A DNA stretch of 48,806 nt from an uncultured Clostridia bacterium (GCA_947625145.1 CANQNC010000011.1:1-48806); one strand, 5' to 3'; shown: positions 9,052 to 19,063, counted from the stretch's first letter. The notes: generated from the letters alone by a model not told the origin. Numbers and translations are program-made.

Positions 9052-10269
9052 TCAGTCTTCATATATTACGTTCATGCCGCTGTAATCGCAGTTGAACATT
9101 TTGTCGTAGTCGTCAACGTCGTTGTGCGTGGCGCCGCTTCTGTCCTTGTAGGCGCCTATCCACGGGCTGAAAAAGAGGAAACTGCCGTTTGCGACCGCCT
9201 CTTGCACGCTTGCGGGACACGTGAACGTGCCCTCGAAGGTTACGTTTTCAAGCACCGCGCCGTCGTTGATATAGCACGCAAACAGCCCCGCCGTTGAACC
9301 GGGAGACCTTCTGTTGTAGGACATGGACATTTTGACGTCGACAAAACTTACGTCGTGTATGTATGCCCTGCCGTAGATCTCGCCAAACAGCCCTATGGAC
9401 GGGTTCCTGCGGTCGTTGACTTCGTAGTTGACGGTGACGCCCTTCACGCTGAAGCCGTTGCCGTTGAGCTCGCCGTTGTAGTTGTAGCCCGACCAAACGT
9501 CGTTTGCCCCGAACACTATGTCGCTCAAAAGATAGATATTGCGGCCGTTTGACAGCGCGCTTTTGAAGGCGCTGACCGTGCGCACAAGCTCCCACTCGCC
9601 CTCCATAAACTCCATGTAGACGTCCACCGTCTCCCCTTCGCCGAAAGTGTAAGGATACGGAAAAGCGGCGCTCTTTTTCGCGTCGGTGTAAAACTCGCCC
9701 AAAAACGTGTACGGAGTGCCGTCCACTTGCTTTTGCGGCGCCGAACTTGTGGGGCGCTGTATGGTGACGCCGGGCTTGTCCACTATCCTGCCAAGCTCCG
9801 CGCCCGTCTCCACGTCCAAAAAGCGCATGACCGAGCTGGGCTTGAGATTGGCATAAAGGACAGTCTTTTCGTCAAAGACCCTGTCCTTTTCAAAATCCCA
9901 CTTTTTGCCGAGCTTCACTCTGCCGTCCTCTTGAAGCACGAGGTCGCCCTCTTCGTCAAGCTCGGGCAAATACCAACCCTCCAAATAGTAGCCCGTCACC
10001 GTCGCCTCTCTGAAGCTCGCATTGTTTGCGTCGGGGCGCATAAGCACCTTGGAGCCCAACTTCTCGGACCCCTCTTCGGCGGGCTCGAGCAAGCCGAGAT
10101 ACTGGCTTGGCGCGTTGCCGTCTATCTTGCCGAGGTTGTAGTTGAACTCCACCAAATAGTCGTAGTCCGCATGCGGGTGCGTGTTGCATGCCGCAAGCGT
10201 CACGCCAAGCAACATGACGAGCAACAAGACAGGCAACAGTTTGATTGTGAAATGCTTTTTTGTGTTCAT
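9052..10269 (-). CDS. Lipoprotein with InlB-type repeat and GLUG-like beta-helix repeats, first gene of the opp operon
   Basis: This 405-aa surface protein is probably lipid-anchored, with a signal peptide and lipobox LAAC at Cys28. Residues about 35-145 resemble a Listeria-Bacteroides (Flg_new/InlB B) repeat: a GYYLEGWYLPE turn and VLYANLKP end. A second partial repeat follows at about 150-220. From about 240, LNGNGFSVKGV, GLFGEIYGRAYIHDVSF and AGLFACYINDGAVLENVTF match GLUG-style right-handed helix turns. No catalytic motif is seen. The gap to the binding-protein gene is 28 bp, so they are probably co-transcribed. Shine-Dalgarno pairing is weak (GAAAG only), and two small hairpins precede the start. 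It could be an adhesin or an accessory peptide-capture protein; function is unknown. Confidence 0.85.
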   Translation of the reverse strand: MNTKKHFTIKLLPVLLLVMLLGVTLAACNTHPHADYDYLVEFNYNLGKIDGNAPSQYLGLLEPAEEGSEKLGSKVLMRPDANNASFREATVTGYYLEGWYLPELDEEGDLVLQEDGRVKLGKKWDFEKDRVFDEKTVLYANLKPSSVMRFLDVETGAELGRIVDKPGVTIQRPTSSAPQKQVDGTPYTFLGEFYTDAKKSAAFPYPYTFGEGETVDVYMEFMEGEWELVRTVSAFKSALSNGRNIYLLSDIVFGANDVWSGYNYNGELNGNGFSVKGVTVNYEVNDRRNPSIGLFGEIYGRAYIHDVSFVDVKMSMSYNRRSPGSTAGLFACYINDGAVLENVTFEGTFTCPASVQEAVANGSFLFFSPWIGAYKDRSGATHNDVDDYDKMFNCDYSGMNVIYED

Positions 10270-10276
10270 CTTTCAA

Positions 10277-10307
10277 GCGGATGTTCCGCGGTCCTTGCAA
10301 CGCAAGG
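10277..10307 (-). promoter_or_regulatory. Paired hairpins in the 5' leader of the opp-operon lipoprotein gene
   Basis: Two small stems sit back to back just before a poorly matched ribosome-binding site: CCTTGC-GTT-GCAAGG (10293-10307) and GCGG-AACAT-CCGC (10277-10289). They could limit translation of the first gene of the operon. No known riboswitch or T-box feature is recognised. Confidence 0.45.
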
Positions 10308-10344
10308 TCGGATTTGGCTGTTATGGCGCCAATGTTAGATTTCT

Positions 10345-10374
10345 ATTATATCATAACTTATGCCATATCTCCAA
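10345..10374 (-). promoter_or_regulatory. Probable sigma-A promoter of the lipoprotein-opp operon
   Basis: Minus-strand TATAAT (10345-10350) lies 18 bp from TTGGAG (10369-10374), a four-of-six match to the -35 consensus. It sits about 75 bp upstream of the 405-aa lipoprotein start, in a gap where the upstream protease gene has just ended. Confidence 0.65.
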
Positions 10375-10424
10375 ACACTCTTTGCAAAGATTTGCATTTT
10401 TTGTTGTTTCAAGCAAGTTCGAGG

Positions 10425-13400
10425 TTATTCCTCATCCGAGGAGCCGCCCTCGCCGTCCGCTTCCCCGACGTCCTTTTTCCCCTCTTCGGAGGCTGTTTCT
10501 GACTCTTCGGGTTCGGTAGGTTCTGCGGGTTCCGCAGGCTCTTCGGGCGCCACAGGCTCTTCGGGTTCGGCAGGCTCGATTGGAGCTTCCTCTTCGAGGT
10601 CGAGCACGGCTTCTTCAAGCGCGGGAGCTTCTGACGGCTCCTTCTTCGCCGTAGCCTCTTCATCGAGGACGAGTTCCGCCTCGTCCGCCTTTCCCTCGAC
10701 AAGTTCCGCCTCTTCGGCCTTCTCTTCTGCGAGTTCGGCGTCTACTTTCTCTTCTGCGAGTTCGGATTTGCCCGCTTTTTTGGCCTTTTTAGCCTCTTTC
10801 TTCGCGCCGCCCTGCGCCGCGTCGTTGCCGCCGTCCTTGCCCGACTTCTTCTTTTTGACCAGCAGTATCGCAACCACGCCCGCCGCGATCGCAAGAGCGC
10901 CGACCACGATCACCGCGATCGCCCATGTCGGGAAGCCCGCCGCGTCGCCGTCCACCTCGCCGTCGTCTCCGCCGGGAGTGGGCTGATAGGACGCGTTGAT
11001 GTTGATGTAGATGTCAAATTCGATGTCGCTGTCCGTAAATTCGTCATGATAGCGGCCCTTGACCGAATATCTGTCCCCCGTAGGCGCGGGAATGACGGGA
11101 TTGACGATCTCGATGTTTTCCGCATTGACCGTGATCTCCGAGCCGTCCGAGTAGATGATCCTGAGCGCCAAGCCCGTGGGATCGAACCTCTCGCCCTCGT
11201 TGTATCTGATCTTGACCGAGCTCGAATCCGTGACAGTCCTCGAAATGGTCACGTTTATGCCCACCGCGCGCCTCGCGTTGCGCAGTTCCGCCTCCGCCGC
11301 AAGCAACGCCGTCAACTGCTCCGTGACAAGTTGCTTTTGATCGTCAAGCGTGATGGCGTTGTACGCGGCCCTCGCCGCGCTGACCGCCTTGCCTATCTCG
11401 CTGTCCAAGGCGAGCAGTTTCTTCGCCTCTTCCTTGTCCACGAGCGTAAGCGCCGCCTTGATGTTTTCACAGTCCTCGCCGACCGCCGTATCCATGGTCT
11501 CGAACGCCGTCAGCGCGGCATGCGTGGTGTCGTCCGCCATGTTGTTGTAGGTCTTGTTGATCCTCGGGCCGTCCGCGCCCATGAAGTAGAGTTCCCACAC
11601 CGCGGCGTCGTAGCCTCTGCCGTTTTTGGGGACCGTGATCTGCATGTCGATGATGTCCTCGGACGCCATGTCGATCGTCAAGAATTTTTGACCGTAACCC
11701 GTGAGGAAGATATAGGTGTTGAAGTTGGCGTAATAGCCCGTCATACTGAACGCGTCGAGGTCGTCGGGGTCAAGCGTCTCGCCGATCTGGTCCTCATAGA
11801 GGAAGTTCACAACGCTCCACCAAAGGTACACTGCCTCGACATCGTACGCCGCGATAAGAGTGGGCGCGTCCACGCTGTCGAATTGATAGTGCTTGACCGC
11901 CGCAAACATAAACGCGTGACTGCCTATCGTCTTGACGGTGTAAGGAAGATGCACGAAGTCAAGGATCGTGTTGCCCTCGAACGCGCTTTCGCCTATCATC
12001 ACCGTGTTTTCCGCGGGCATGAAGTAGTTGCTGTAACGCGTCACGGAGCCGTCCGCGGATTCGTATGTGTACTGCGTGCCCTTCTTGCCGCCCGGGTAGG
12101 CCTCGAGCACAAGCCCGTTTGGCACCACCGAGTACAGCACGCCGTCGATCGCCCTGAACACCTCGTTGTCCGCCGCGACAGTGAAGTAGTTGAGCGTGCT
12201 GTTGTAGGCAAATGCTCCCGCCCCAAGCGTGGGGGAAATGTGGTCGCGCTGTCTGTCCTCTCTGCCCTTTTCGTCGAGCACGGGATCCGACCACGCGTAC
12301 GTCCTGTTGTTCATGGACGCGGGGATGTTGACCACCTGCAATTTGTTGCCCGCAAACGCGAACGTGCCTATCACCTTCACTTTGGGGAATTCCACGCTCT
12401 CGATTGTGCCGCCCGTGAACATCCTGCCGTTTTCCAACGTGTTTCCGAAAATTCCGCCGTACTCGGATCCTGCGACTCCGCCGCCCGCAAACGCGTAATC
12501 GCCGATATATTCCGCCATCGGAAGGGATACGCTTGTGGAAGCGTTTGTGCTTGCAAAGGCGCCCATGAACGCGCTTTCGCCTATGGTCCTCGCCGCGCTC
12601 AACACAAATCTGTTGTTTGCGGTGTTGTTGCCGAGACCCGAGCACATATAAAACGCTTCCGCCCCGATCTCCTCAACGTGGCTCAAATCTATATTGGAAA
12701 GGCTCGTATTGCCCGCAAACGCCGCCTCGTGTATCTGCGTAAGGCTTGCGGGGAGATTTACGGTCGTAAGTCCGCCTTTCGCATAGCCTATCGCGCCGTC
12801 TTGAGTGATCCCAAGCGTCGCAAAGGCATATGGCGCGATATATTTTGTGCCCTCGCCGAACTCCACTGTCTTGAGCCCCAACGAACCCGTGAACGCGAAT
12901 CTCGCCATCTCTTCAACGCCGCCGAAAGTCGCTTGTTCAAGCCCTATCATGTTGGCAAACGCAGCGTACCCCAAGCTCTTTGCCGCGGGAAGCTCTATCG
13001 TTTTGACAGCCGAGCCTTCAAACGCGCTCTCGCCGATATATTGCGCAAGCGGCGCCGTGAAATCCGTAAGTCTGCACGTCACATAGTTGTTGCCGTTCAT
13101 AAACGAGAACGCAAAGTCGCCTATCGTCAAGGCTTTTGGCAAATTCATCGTCTTGATATTGCTGCAACGCTCGAACGCATGCGCGCCGACTTCCGTCACC
13201 GAATCGAGCCCCGTGATCTCATTCAGATTTTTGCAATCCGCAAACGCGCCCTCGGGGATCTTTTCGATGGATTCGGGCCACGCCACGCTTGTAAGCCCAC
13301 TGCCCGCAAACGCGTACGCGCCTATCTTTGTGACGCGCGTCAGGCCAATGGTCGTGATGGCAGCGCCCGCAAGCGCGCCGTCCCCGATCTCCGTAACCTT

Positions 13401-16400
13401 GTCGGGCAACGAATAGCTGTCCACACCCGCGGGCAACGAGATGAGTTTTGTGCCGTCCGCGTTGTAAAGCGCGCCGTCCGTCGTCTTTGAATATGCCGTG
13501 CTGCCCTCGGGGATCTCGTATCCCTTGAACTGCGTGCAACCCGCAAACGGGGACTCGTTGCTTATCATAAACACCGCGCCGTCCGCCAGCGTGACCGTCG
13601 TAAGTTTGGTGCAATTTTCAAACGCGCCGTTGCCCAAAGTGTATTCGCCCTTGGGGAGCGTGATGTTTTGTATGGCGGTCCCTTTCAGCGCATGATCGCC
13701 TATGGACAACAATTCCGTGCTCGAGATCTTGAAATCCGACAGCGTCGCGCAACCTTCAAACGCGCTCTCGCCGATATTCTTGCCGAAGAATTCGAAGCTC
13801 TGAAGCGCCGCGCAACCCGCAAACATCCGCGCGCCGATCGCCGTATCCTTTGTGGTGGTGACCGAGCTCAGTTTTGCGCAGTTTTCAAACACGCCTGTCC
13901 CCGCGATGCGCAATTTGCTGATATCCACGCTCTCAAGCTCGTTGCAACCTTTGAACGCTTCGTCAAGCACGGTCGTCATGCACTCGGGATGGATGATCGT
14001 CTTGACGGGAGTGCCCGCAAACGCGCGCTTCCCTATCGTGATTGAGCCGAAATAGCCGGGGACGGGCTTTTTGTTTGCGTCCACAAAGCCGTCCACGATG
14101 TTGCCGTCCGCGTCCTCGTATTGCGCAAACGCCACCGTCTGCAAAGAGGTGCAGCCGTCAAACGCGCCTTCGCCTATTGCCGCGCACTTGCTGGGAATGA
14201 CCACTTTTTCGAGATTTGTGCAACCTTGGAAGGCGTAATGCGGGATCTCCATCAAAGTGGAAGGCAAGACAAGTTCGGTGATGTTCGGATTGTTTTTGAA
14301 GCAATCCTCGTCAAGATACATGACGTTCAGATCCGAGGGTATCACCACTCTGCCCGAGCCGTAGCACTGATACAGCGTGTAGTTTTCCACGTCGAAGTCC
14401 TCGCCCACGACAAGGTTGAAGCTGGCGCTCAGATAGCGATAATTGGTCCGGTCCTTCGCTCTGACTGTGATGACGGTGCTGCCCCTCTTGAGCGTTGTGA
14501 TGACGCCGTTGTCGTCCACGGTCGCGACTTCTTCGTTTGACGGCTTGTCATAGACATATTCAAACGCCGCGCCCTCGTTTGCGTACTTGAACGCATATTC
14601 GAAATACCACGGAGTGAGATACGGCTCGAGCTGTATCTTCATCCCGGGGTTGACCTCGACGTTTGCAAGAGAAGCGGAAGAGCCGTCAAGCGAAACGACA
14701 TGCTCGTCCCCGTTTGCGATGGGTTTGAGCTTGAGGGTGCCGGGTTTTGGCAACACGGCGCTCGGATCGTCGTTGACAGTGACCTCTATTTGGGCATAGA
14801 TCTTGATGTAATCCTCCCAATCCGTATCCGTTCTCCTCTCCTCCACCGAATAGAGTTGCAGGACGGTGGGGCCGCTTTCCGTGGGAGCGACGGCGTAGAT
14901 CTGATTTTCGTAGCCTGCCGCTTCATACAGTCCTGCGGTCACGGACGGATAATAATCCGACAGATCCACCACGTCCTTTTCGTTTTTCCACTGCAAAGAC
15001 TTGATGAGAGTGTTTGCGGGGTTTGTGGTGGCGGTCAGGTTGTAAAGCTCGTACTTGTCGAGAGTCAGCTTGTACACGTTGTATTCGCTTCCGTCAATGT
15101 TTCTCTGCACGACGGGTTCGCCCGCTTGAGTTTTCAGCGAGAGCTTGCTGTCGTTGAGCAATGTGACGGACTCGGGATAATTCATGGATTCCCTGCTCAA
15201 AGAGATTGAGAAGGTCTCCGCGTTCATCGCATAGTCCTCAACCTGTATGACGAGCATGTTGTCGTCGTCCTGATTGAGCACGTATTTTTCGTAATAGTCC
15301 GTAATGTTTAGGGACACAAGCGTGCTTGTCCCCTTCTGCCCGAACACGGGGACGGGATATTCCGTCAAAAGTGCCAAGAAGTTGCCCAACTTGCCCGTGG
15401 TGTGCTCCACGCTGTAGCAGGGCATGACGGTCTGCACGTATTGATTGTCGTACACCTCGAGGTCGAGATATACGTTGTATTTGGTCTGTCTGTTTTCGAC
15501 ATAGGACTCGAAACGAATGTTGTAATCCAACAGTTGCGGAGCCTCGTAGTCCACGGTAAACGGGAAGGAGAAGCTGTTGCGCAAAACGCTTTCGGCGTCC
15601 TCTTTGTCCGGACGTTTGACCTCGGCTGTGGACGGAGAATAGTTGCCGTTTTGGTCCTTGTAGTCGAGCCTGCCCTCCAATGTGACGTTGAAGGTCTGGT
15701 TGTTTTCCATGCCCCACTCTGAGGGGTTGATCTGCAACAGTGCAAACGCGCCTCTGTTCGAGCCGCCCGCCGCATAGGATTTGCTGACGTTTTCAAGCGT
15801 ATCGCGATAGACAACTTCGCCCGTCGCGGTGTCCGTCATCACTATGTCAAGCTCCGCGGCGTTCCTCAAAAGGCCCGCGTACACGCAATACAGCTCGTAG
15901 ACAGTGCGGTTGTTTTCGGTGTCGTACATGGACACGGCGATCTTGTCCTTGTCGGGATAAACTTCGACTTCTTCCTCGTCCTGCTCATAGAGGTAGGAGC
16001 CAAGAGGAAGCATGGACAGATTTTGATAATATCTTCCAAAAATTTGAGTGGGGTTCGCGCTTGCGACCAACTTGTCCTCGGGGTCTATCGCGGTGTCCTT
16101 TTCGCTGTCCGCGATCTCGAAAACGTCAAAGTCGAAAAGCGGAGCTTTCAGCCAATCCCCGTAGAACGCGAGGAAGGGAAGCCCAAGCGTGACGCCCTTT
16201 TTCACAACGCCGTCCGCGTCCTTTTCGCAAGCGGTGTTTTCCAAGGAAACGAAGCCCTCGACATACATTCCGTTGACAAAGTTGGCGTCGATATAGTCGC
16301 GCGCGCCCTTGTTGAGCGACACAGTGACAGTGACCTCGACAATGCCCTCGTTGCTTCCGCTTGCGGCGGGCACAGTCACAATTCCGTTTTGCACGACGTC

Positions 16401-18893
16401 GCTGTAGGTGATGGTGCAAAGGTCGTTCAGCATATACGCCTTTTCGGCAACAGTCCTGTTGTCGGAGGCGACGGTCTCGGTCATGACGTACGGCAACACT
16501 CTGTAGCTCTGCGCGGTCGCCGACGTGTTGTGCACCGTGAAGGTGAGTTTGTACTCTCCCTTCTTTTGCGGATCGTCCAAAAGCTCGAGCTTGGTCTTGT
16601 CAAGCCAGCCGCCCACAATGCTGTCCTTTGAGTTTTCGTCCTCCTCGGAATACAGTTTTTCGTTCGGCCTTACAGTGATATAGCCCTCGCTGATGACCGC
16701 GTTGTAGATGCCCGCAAGCCCCGCGCCCTGCTTCCTCGGAGAGTAAGGATTGCCCTCTTCGTTGCGCGCGATCGTCGCGGTGCTCATAAGCACTTGATTG
16801 ACCCTTGCGTTGAGCTCTCTTCCCTCAAGGTGGAAGTTGCTTTGCAGATATTGACGCAGGATAGCCACCGCGCCCGCCATGTTGGGCGCCGCCATGGACG
16901 TGCCGCTGTAAACGTCGTACGCGCCTGCGACGGCAGACGTGATCTCGCCGCCGTGAGCGGTGATCTCGGGTTTGAGTGAGAGGTCGGAAACGGGGCCCCA
17001 GCTCGAGAAGTCGGACATGAACGGACCCGCTTGATAGTCATAGGATACGGTGATATAACCCGTCCTCGACGCATTGTTTGCCGCCGCCACAATGGGCGCC
17101 GCGGCGTCCATGCCGATGAGGCAGGTGGGGACGGGATTGTCAACTTCGCCAAGAGACATGTTGACGGTGCCCGAAATGTTGTTGTAGATCACAACCGCGC
17201 CCGCGCCGTTGTCCATTGCAAGTTGGACCTTTTCGGCAAACGTCGTGTCGCCCCTCTTGACAAGGGCGATGGTGCCGTCCACCTTCTCGCCGTTGAAATG
17301 CGGATCTTTGAGCTGATTTCTGACCGCGGAGGTGTAGTTTATGTTGGTCCCCACGCCGCCGATCAGCACGTATTTCAGCTTCAATTCCCGCGTTCTGTCG
17401 GTCGGAGAGAATTTGTCGTACATTGCGTCAACAAACTCTATCCTGTTGCCGTCGCCGTCGCTGGCGTTTGTGATGAACGCCACTTGGTTGTCGTCGCCGT
17501 TGGCTTTGATGTATTTGGACATCTGTCCGTTAATAGAAGCCACGGACAGCGCGGAAGTGTAGGTGGAAGGAGATCCGACAGTCGCGCTGTCGGGATTGTA
17601 GGTCAGGTTTGTGCCGTTGCCGCCGCCGAAGCCCGAGCTGAAGTCGTTGCTGGCTGCGCACACAAGGCTGATGCCGAGATTGCGGATCTTGTTGTAAACC
17701 GCGTTGGTCTCCGCGTCGCTCTTCTCGTCGGAGAAGCCCGCGGAGGAGCCGAGGCTCATGTTGATCGCGTCCACGCCGAGCAGAGCGCAATCTTCAAGCG
17801 CGCGCAAAATGCCGATGCCGTCCGCGCCGCCGAGGATCTCGCTGTCGAGGTCGTCCGTGAACACCTTGCAAATCACAAGCTGAGCCATGGGCGCAACGCC
17901 GACAAAGGTCTCGTCGTCGCTCGGATCCTCGGGAGTGCCGTTGTCGTTGACAGTGTACTCCGAGTCAATGCCCGCGACGATACCCGCGACGTGCGTGCCG
18001 TGAGATTCGTAAGAAGGAAAAACGTCCGCGTCCTCGTCCGCGTAATCGTACGCAAACGGAACCTTGACGTTGTAATACAGATCGTTGAGCCCCGCCCCGC
18101 TTGCAAGCGCGTTGAGTTGGCCCTCGGAAACAAGCCCCGCAATGTCATCTTTCGAGAAGCGAGGCTGAGCGCCGCTTTCGTCAAGCGCCGCTTGATAGAC
18201 GTCGGGATTGAAAGCGTTGTGCGTGCTGTCAAGCCCCGTGTCGAGTATGGCGACCGCCGTGTCCTCGCCTTGATAACTCTTGCCAGTGCCGTTGAGATCC
18301 TTCAAAAGCTCGGTGTCGTAAATGCCCGTCGTGTAGACGTTCGCGTCGTTCATAACCGCGTCGTACTTGGGGACGTAATAGTGCTCGGAAGCGTAAACGC
18401 CCTTCACGCCCGACATCTTGGAGATCGCGTTGTAGGTGGCGCTGTCGACTTTGAGCGCAACGCCGTTTGTCAAAACCGTGTAGGAATATTTGTAGAGGAA
18501 GTCGAAGCCGTTTCTTTGCAGTTTCGCAACAAACTTGGATTGCGCCGCCTTTGCCGCCGCAACCACCTTCTTGCCCTCAACGCTTGAGGCGAACTCGGAG
18601 AAGTCGGTGTAACGAGCGGAGTTTTCAAACGCGTCGTAAAGCGACTCGCCCTCAAATTGAACGGTCACCCAACGCATGCCGTCATAGGAAGCGGTGGCTT
18701 GCTGAACAAGCTGATGATTGAGATACTGTTCCCTGATGTCGCTCAGATCCGCGTCAACCTTTTCGATTTTCTTTGTGAAATCCGCATTCGCAATATTTTC
18801 CGCAACGGGAGAGGGGAACAACCTCGCGCCCGTGTAAACAACGTTGAAAACCGTCATGCAAACAAGCGTAACGATCAACGCAACTGAGATCAA
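10425..18893 (-). CDS. Giant membrane-anchored subtilisin-like serine protease with PA, Ig-like and leucine-rich repeats
   Basis: This is an exported S8 protease of about 2822 aa. The pro-region is about 60-185. The catalytic triad reads Asp218 (AILDTGLD), His298 (SHGTHVAG) and Ser666 (GTSMAAP), with oxyanion Asn416 (AASND). A PA domain is inserted at about 500-620 (GTIALVKRGDTTF), as in C5a peptidase and lactocepin. Fn3-like regions follow, then a Big_2-type domain (about 1455-1500), BspA-type LRR_5 repeats (about 1515-2340), a bacterial Ig-like segment, one membrane helix (about 2654-2676) with KKKK stop-transfer, and an acidic Glu/Ala/Pro tail of about 130 aa. No LPXTG motif is present. 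The frame begins with TTG at 18893. A better start, ATG 18916 after GGAGG, is one base out of frame across an A7 run (see findings). It likely supplies peptides to the Opp importer downstream. Confidence 0.93.
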   Translation of the reverse strand: MISVALIVTLVCMTVFNVVYTGARLFPSPVAENIANADFTKKIEKVDADLSDIREQYLNHQLVQQATASYDGMRWVTVQFEGESLYDAFENSARYTDFSEFASSVEGKKVVAAAKAAQSKFVAKLQRNGFDFLYKYSYTVLTNGVALKVDSATYNAISKMSGVKGVYASEHYYVPKYDAVMNDANVYTTGIYDTELLKDLNGTGKSYQGEDTAVAILDTGLDSTHNAFNPDVYQAALDESGAQPRFSKDDIAGLVSEGQLNALASGAGLNDLYYNVKVPFAYDYADEDADVFPSYESHGTHVAGIVAGIDSEYTVNDNGTPEDPSDDETFVGVAPMAQLVICKVFTDDLDSEILGGADGIGILRALEDCALLGVDAINMSLGSSAGFSDEKSDAETNAVYNKIRNLGISLVCAASNDFSSGFGGGNGTNLTYNPDSATVGSPSTYTSALSVASINGQMSKYIKANGDDNQVAFITNASDGDGNRIEFVDAMYDKFSPTDRTRELKLKYVLIGGVGTNINYTSAVRNQLKDPHFNGEKVDGTIALVKRGDTTFAEKVQLAMDNGAGAVVIYNNISGTVNMSLGEVDNPVPTCLIGMDAAAPIVAAANNASRTGYITVSYDYQAGPFMSDFSSWGPVSDLSLKPEITAHGGEITSAVAGAYDVYSGTSMAAPNMAGAVAILRQYLQSNFHLEGRELNARVNQVLMSTATIARNEEGNPYSPRKQGAGLAGIYNAVISEGYITVRPNEKLYSEEDENSKDSIVGGWLDKTKLELLDDPQKKGEYKLTFTVHNTSATAQSYRVLPYVMTETVASDNRTVAEKAYMLNDLCTITYSDVVQNGIVTVPAASGSNEGIVEVTVTVSLNKGARDYIDANFVNGMYVEGFVSLENTACEKDADGVVKKGVTLGLPFLAFYGDWLKAPLFDFDVFEIADSEKDTAIDPEDKLVASANPTQIFGRYYQNLSMLPLGSYLYEQDEEEVEVYPDKDKIAVSMYDTENNRTVYELYCVYAGLLRNAAELDIVMTDTATGEVVYRDTLENVSKSYAAGGSNRGAFALLQINPSEWGMENNQTFNVTLEGRLDYKDQNGNYSPSTAEVKRPDKEDAESVLRNSFSFPFTVDYEAPQLLDYNIRFESYVENRQTKYNVYLDLEVYDNQYVQTVMPCYSVEHTTGKLGNFLALLTEYPVPVFGQKGTSTLVSLNITDYYEKYVLNQDDDNMLVIQVEDYAMNAETFSISLSRESMNYPESVTLLNDSKLSLKTQAGEPVVQRNIDGSEYNVYKLTLDKYELYNLTATTNPANTLIKSLQWKNEKDVVDLSDYYPSVTAGLYEAAGYENQIYAVAPTESGPTVLQLYSVEERRTDTDWEDYIKIYAQIEVTVNDDPSAVLPKPGTLKLKPIANGDEHVVSLDGSSASLANVEVNPGMKIQLEPYLTPWYFEYAFKYANEGAAFEYVYDKPSNEEVATVDDNGVITTLKRGSTVITVRAKDRTNYRYLSASFNLVVGEDFDVENYTLYQCYGSGRVVIPSDLNVMYLDEDCFKNNPNITELVLPSTLMEIPHYAFQGCTNLEKVVIPSKCAAIGEGAFDGCTSLQTVAFAQYEDADGNIVDGFVDANKKPVPGYFGSITIGKRAFAGTPVKTIIHPECMTTVLDEAFKGCNELESVDISKLRIAGTGVFENCAKLSSVTTTKDTAIGARMFAGCAALQSFEFFGKNIGESAFEGCATLSDFKISSTELLSIGDHALKGTAIQNITLPKGEYTLGNGAFENCTKLTTVTLADGAVFMISNESPFAGCTQFKGYEIPEGSTAYSKTTDGALYNADGTKLISLPAGVDSYSLPDKVTEIGDGALAGAAITTIGLTRVTKIGAYAFAGSGLTSVAWPESIEKIPEGAFADCKNLNEITGLDSVTEVGAHAFERCSNIKTMNLPKALTIGDFAFSFMNGNNYVTCRLTDFTAPLAQYIGESAFEGSAVKTIELPAAKSLGYAAFANMIGLEQATFGGVEEMARFAFTGSLGLKTVEFGEGTKYIAPYAFATLGITQDGAIGYAKGGLTTVNLPASLTQIHEAAFAGNTSLSNIDLSHVEEIGAEAFYMCSGLGNNTANNRFVLSAARTIGESAFMGAFASTNASTSVSLPMAEYIGDYAFAGGGVAGSEYGGIFGNTLENGRMFTGGTIESVEFPKVKVIGTFAFAGNKLQVVNIPASMNNRTYAWSDPVLDEKGREDRQRDHISPTLGAGAFAYNSTLNYFTVAADNEVFRAIDGVLYSVVPNGLVLEAYPGGKKGTQYTYESADGSVTRYSNYFMPAENTVMIGESAFEGNTILDFVHLPYTVKTIGSHAFMFAAVKHYQFDSVDAPTLIAAYDVEAVYLWWSVVNFLYEDQIGETLDPDDLDAFSMTGYYANFNTYIFLTGYGQKFLTIDMASEDIIDMQITVPKNGRGYDAAVWELYFMGADGPRINKTYNNMADDTTHAALTAFETMDTAVGEDCENIKAALTLVDKEEAKKLLALDSEIGKAVSAARAAYNAITLDDQKQLVTEQLTALLAAEAELRNARRAVGINVTISRTVTDSSSVKIRYNEGERFDPTGLALRIIYSDGSEITVNAENIEIVNPVIPAPTGDRYSVKGRYHDEFTDSDIEFDIYININASYQPTPGGDDGEVDGDAAGFPTWAIAVIVVGALAIAAGVVAILLVKKKKSGKDGGNDAAQGGAKKEAKKAKKAGKSELAEEKVDAELAEEKAEEAELVEGKADEAELVLDEEATAKKEPSEAPALEEAVLDLEEEAPIEPAEPEEPVAPEEPAEPAEPTEPEESETASEEGKKDVGEADGEGGSSDEE

Positions 18894-18901
18894 GCTAAGT
18901 C

Positions 18902-18926
18902 TTTTTTTGCCTTCATGTCTTCCTCC
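18902..18926 (-). promoter_or_regulatory. Ribosome-binding site, ATG and A7 slippery tract at the protease start
   Basis: GGAGG (18922-18926) lies 5 nt before ATG (18916-18914). The frame reads M-K-A-K-K-D-L-A and then meets TGA at 18892-18890. The A7 run at 18902-18908 is in the zero-frame context GCA AAA AAA, which fits the A_AAA_AAA slippery heptamer. A -1 shift there gives M-K-A-K-K-R-L-S-L joined to the protease, restoring a proper charged signal-sequence start. Confidence 0.75.
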
Positions 18927-19034
18927 GATCCTCTATAGTTTTAGCAATGCGCGACATTCTTTTCAAACCGCAATCGCCTTTCGACAACGCGTCGCGCAAT
19001 TTAATCATTTAGATAAGATTTTATATGCTTATAT

Positions 19035-19063
19035 ATTCTACCCTTAATACCCGAAAAAAGCAA
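19035..19063 (-). promoter_or_regulatory. Probable sigma-A promoter of the protease gene
   Basis: TAGAAT (19035-19040) and TTGCTT (19058-19063) are separated by 17 bp on the minus strand, about 120 bp before the protease start. The -10 is strong and the -35 weak (three of six), which suits an activator-dependent promoter. Confidence 0.6.

Noticed and set aside
10360..10424. Intrinsic terminator after the protease gene
   Set aside because: A TGCAAA/TTTGCA stem exists but has its T-run on the plus side only. No minus-strand terminator was found, so read-through into the opp operon is possible.
11046..13490. Plus-strand open frame of 814 codons
   Set aside because: It is antisense to the LRR region of the protease. 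The periodic His/Arg/Ala pattern is a mirror image of the leucine-rich repeats.
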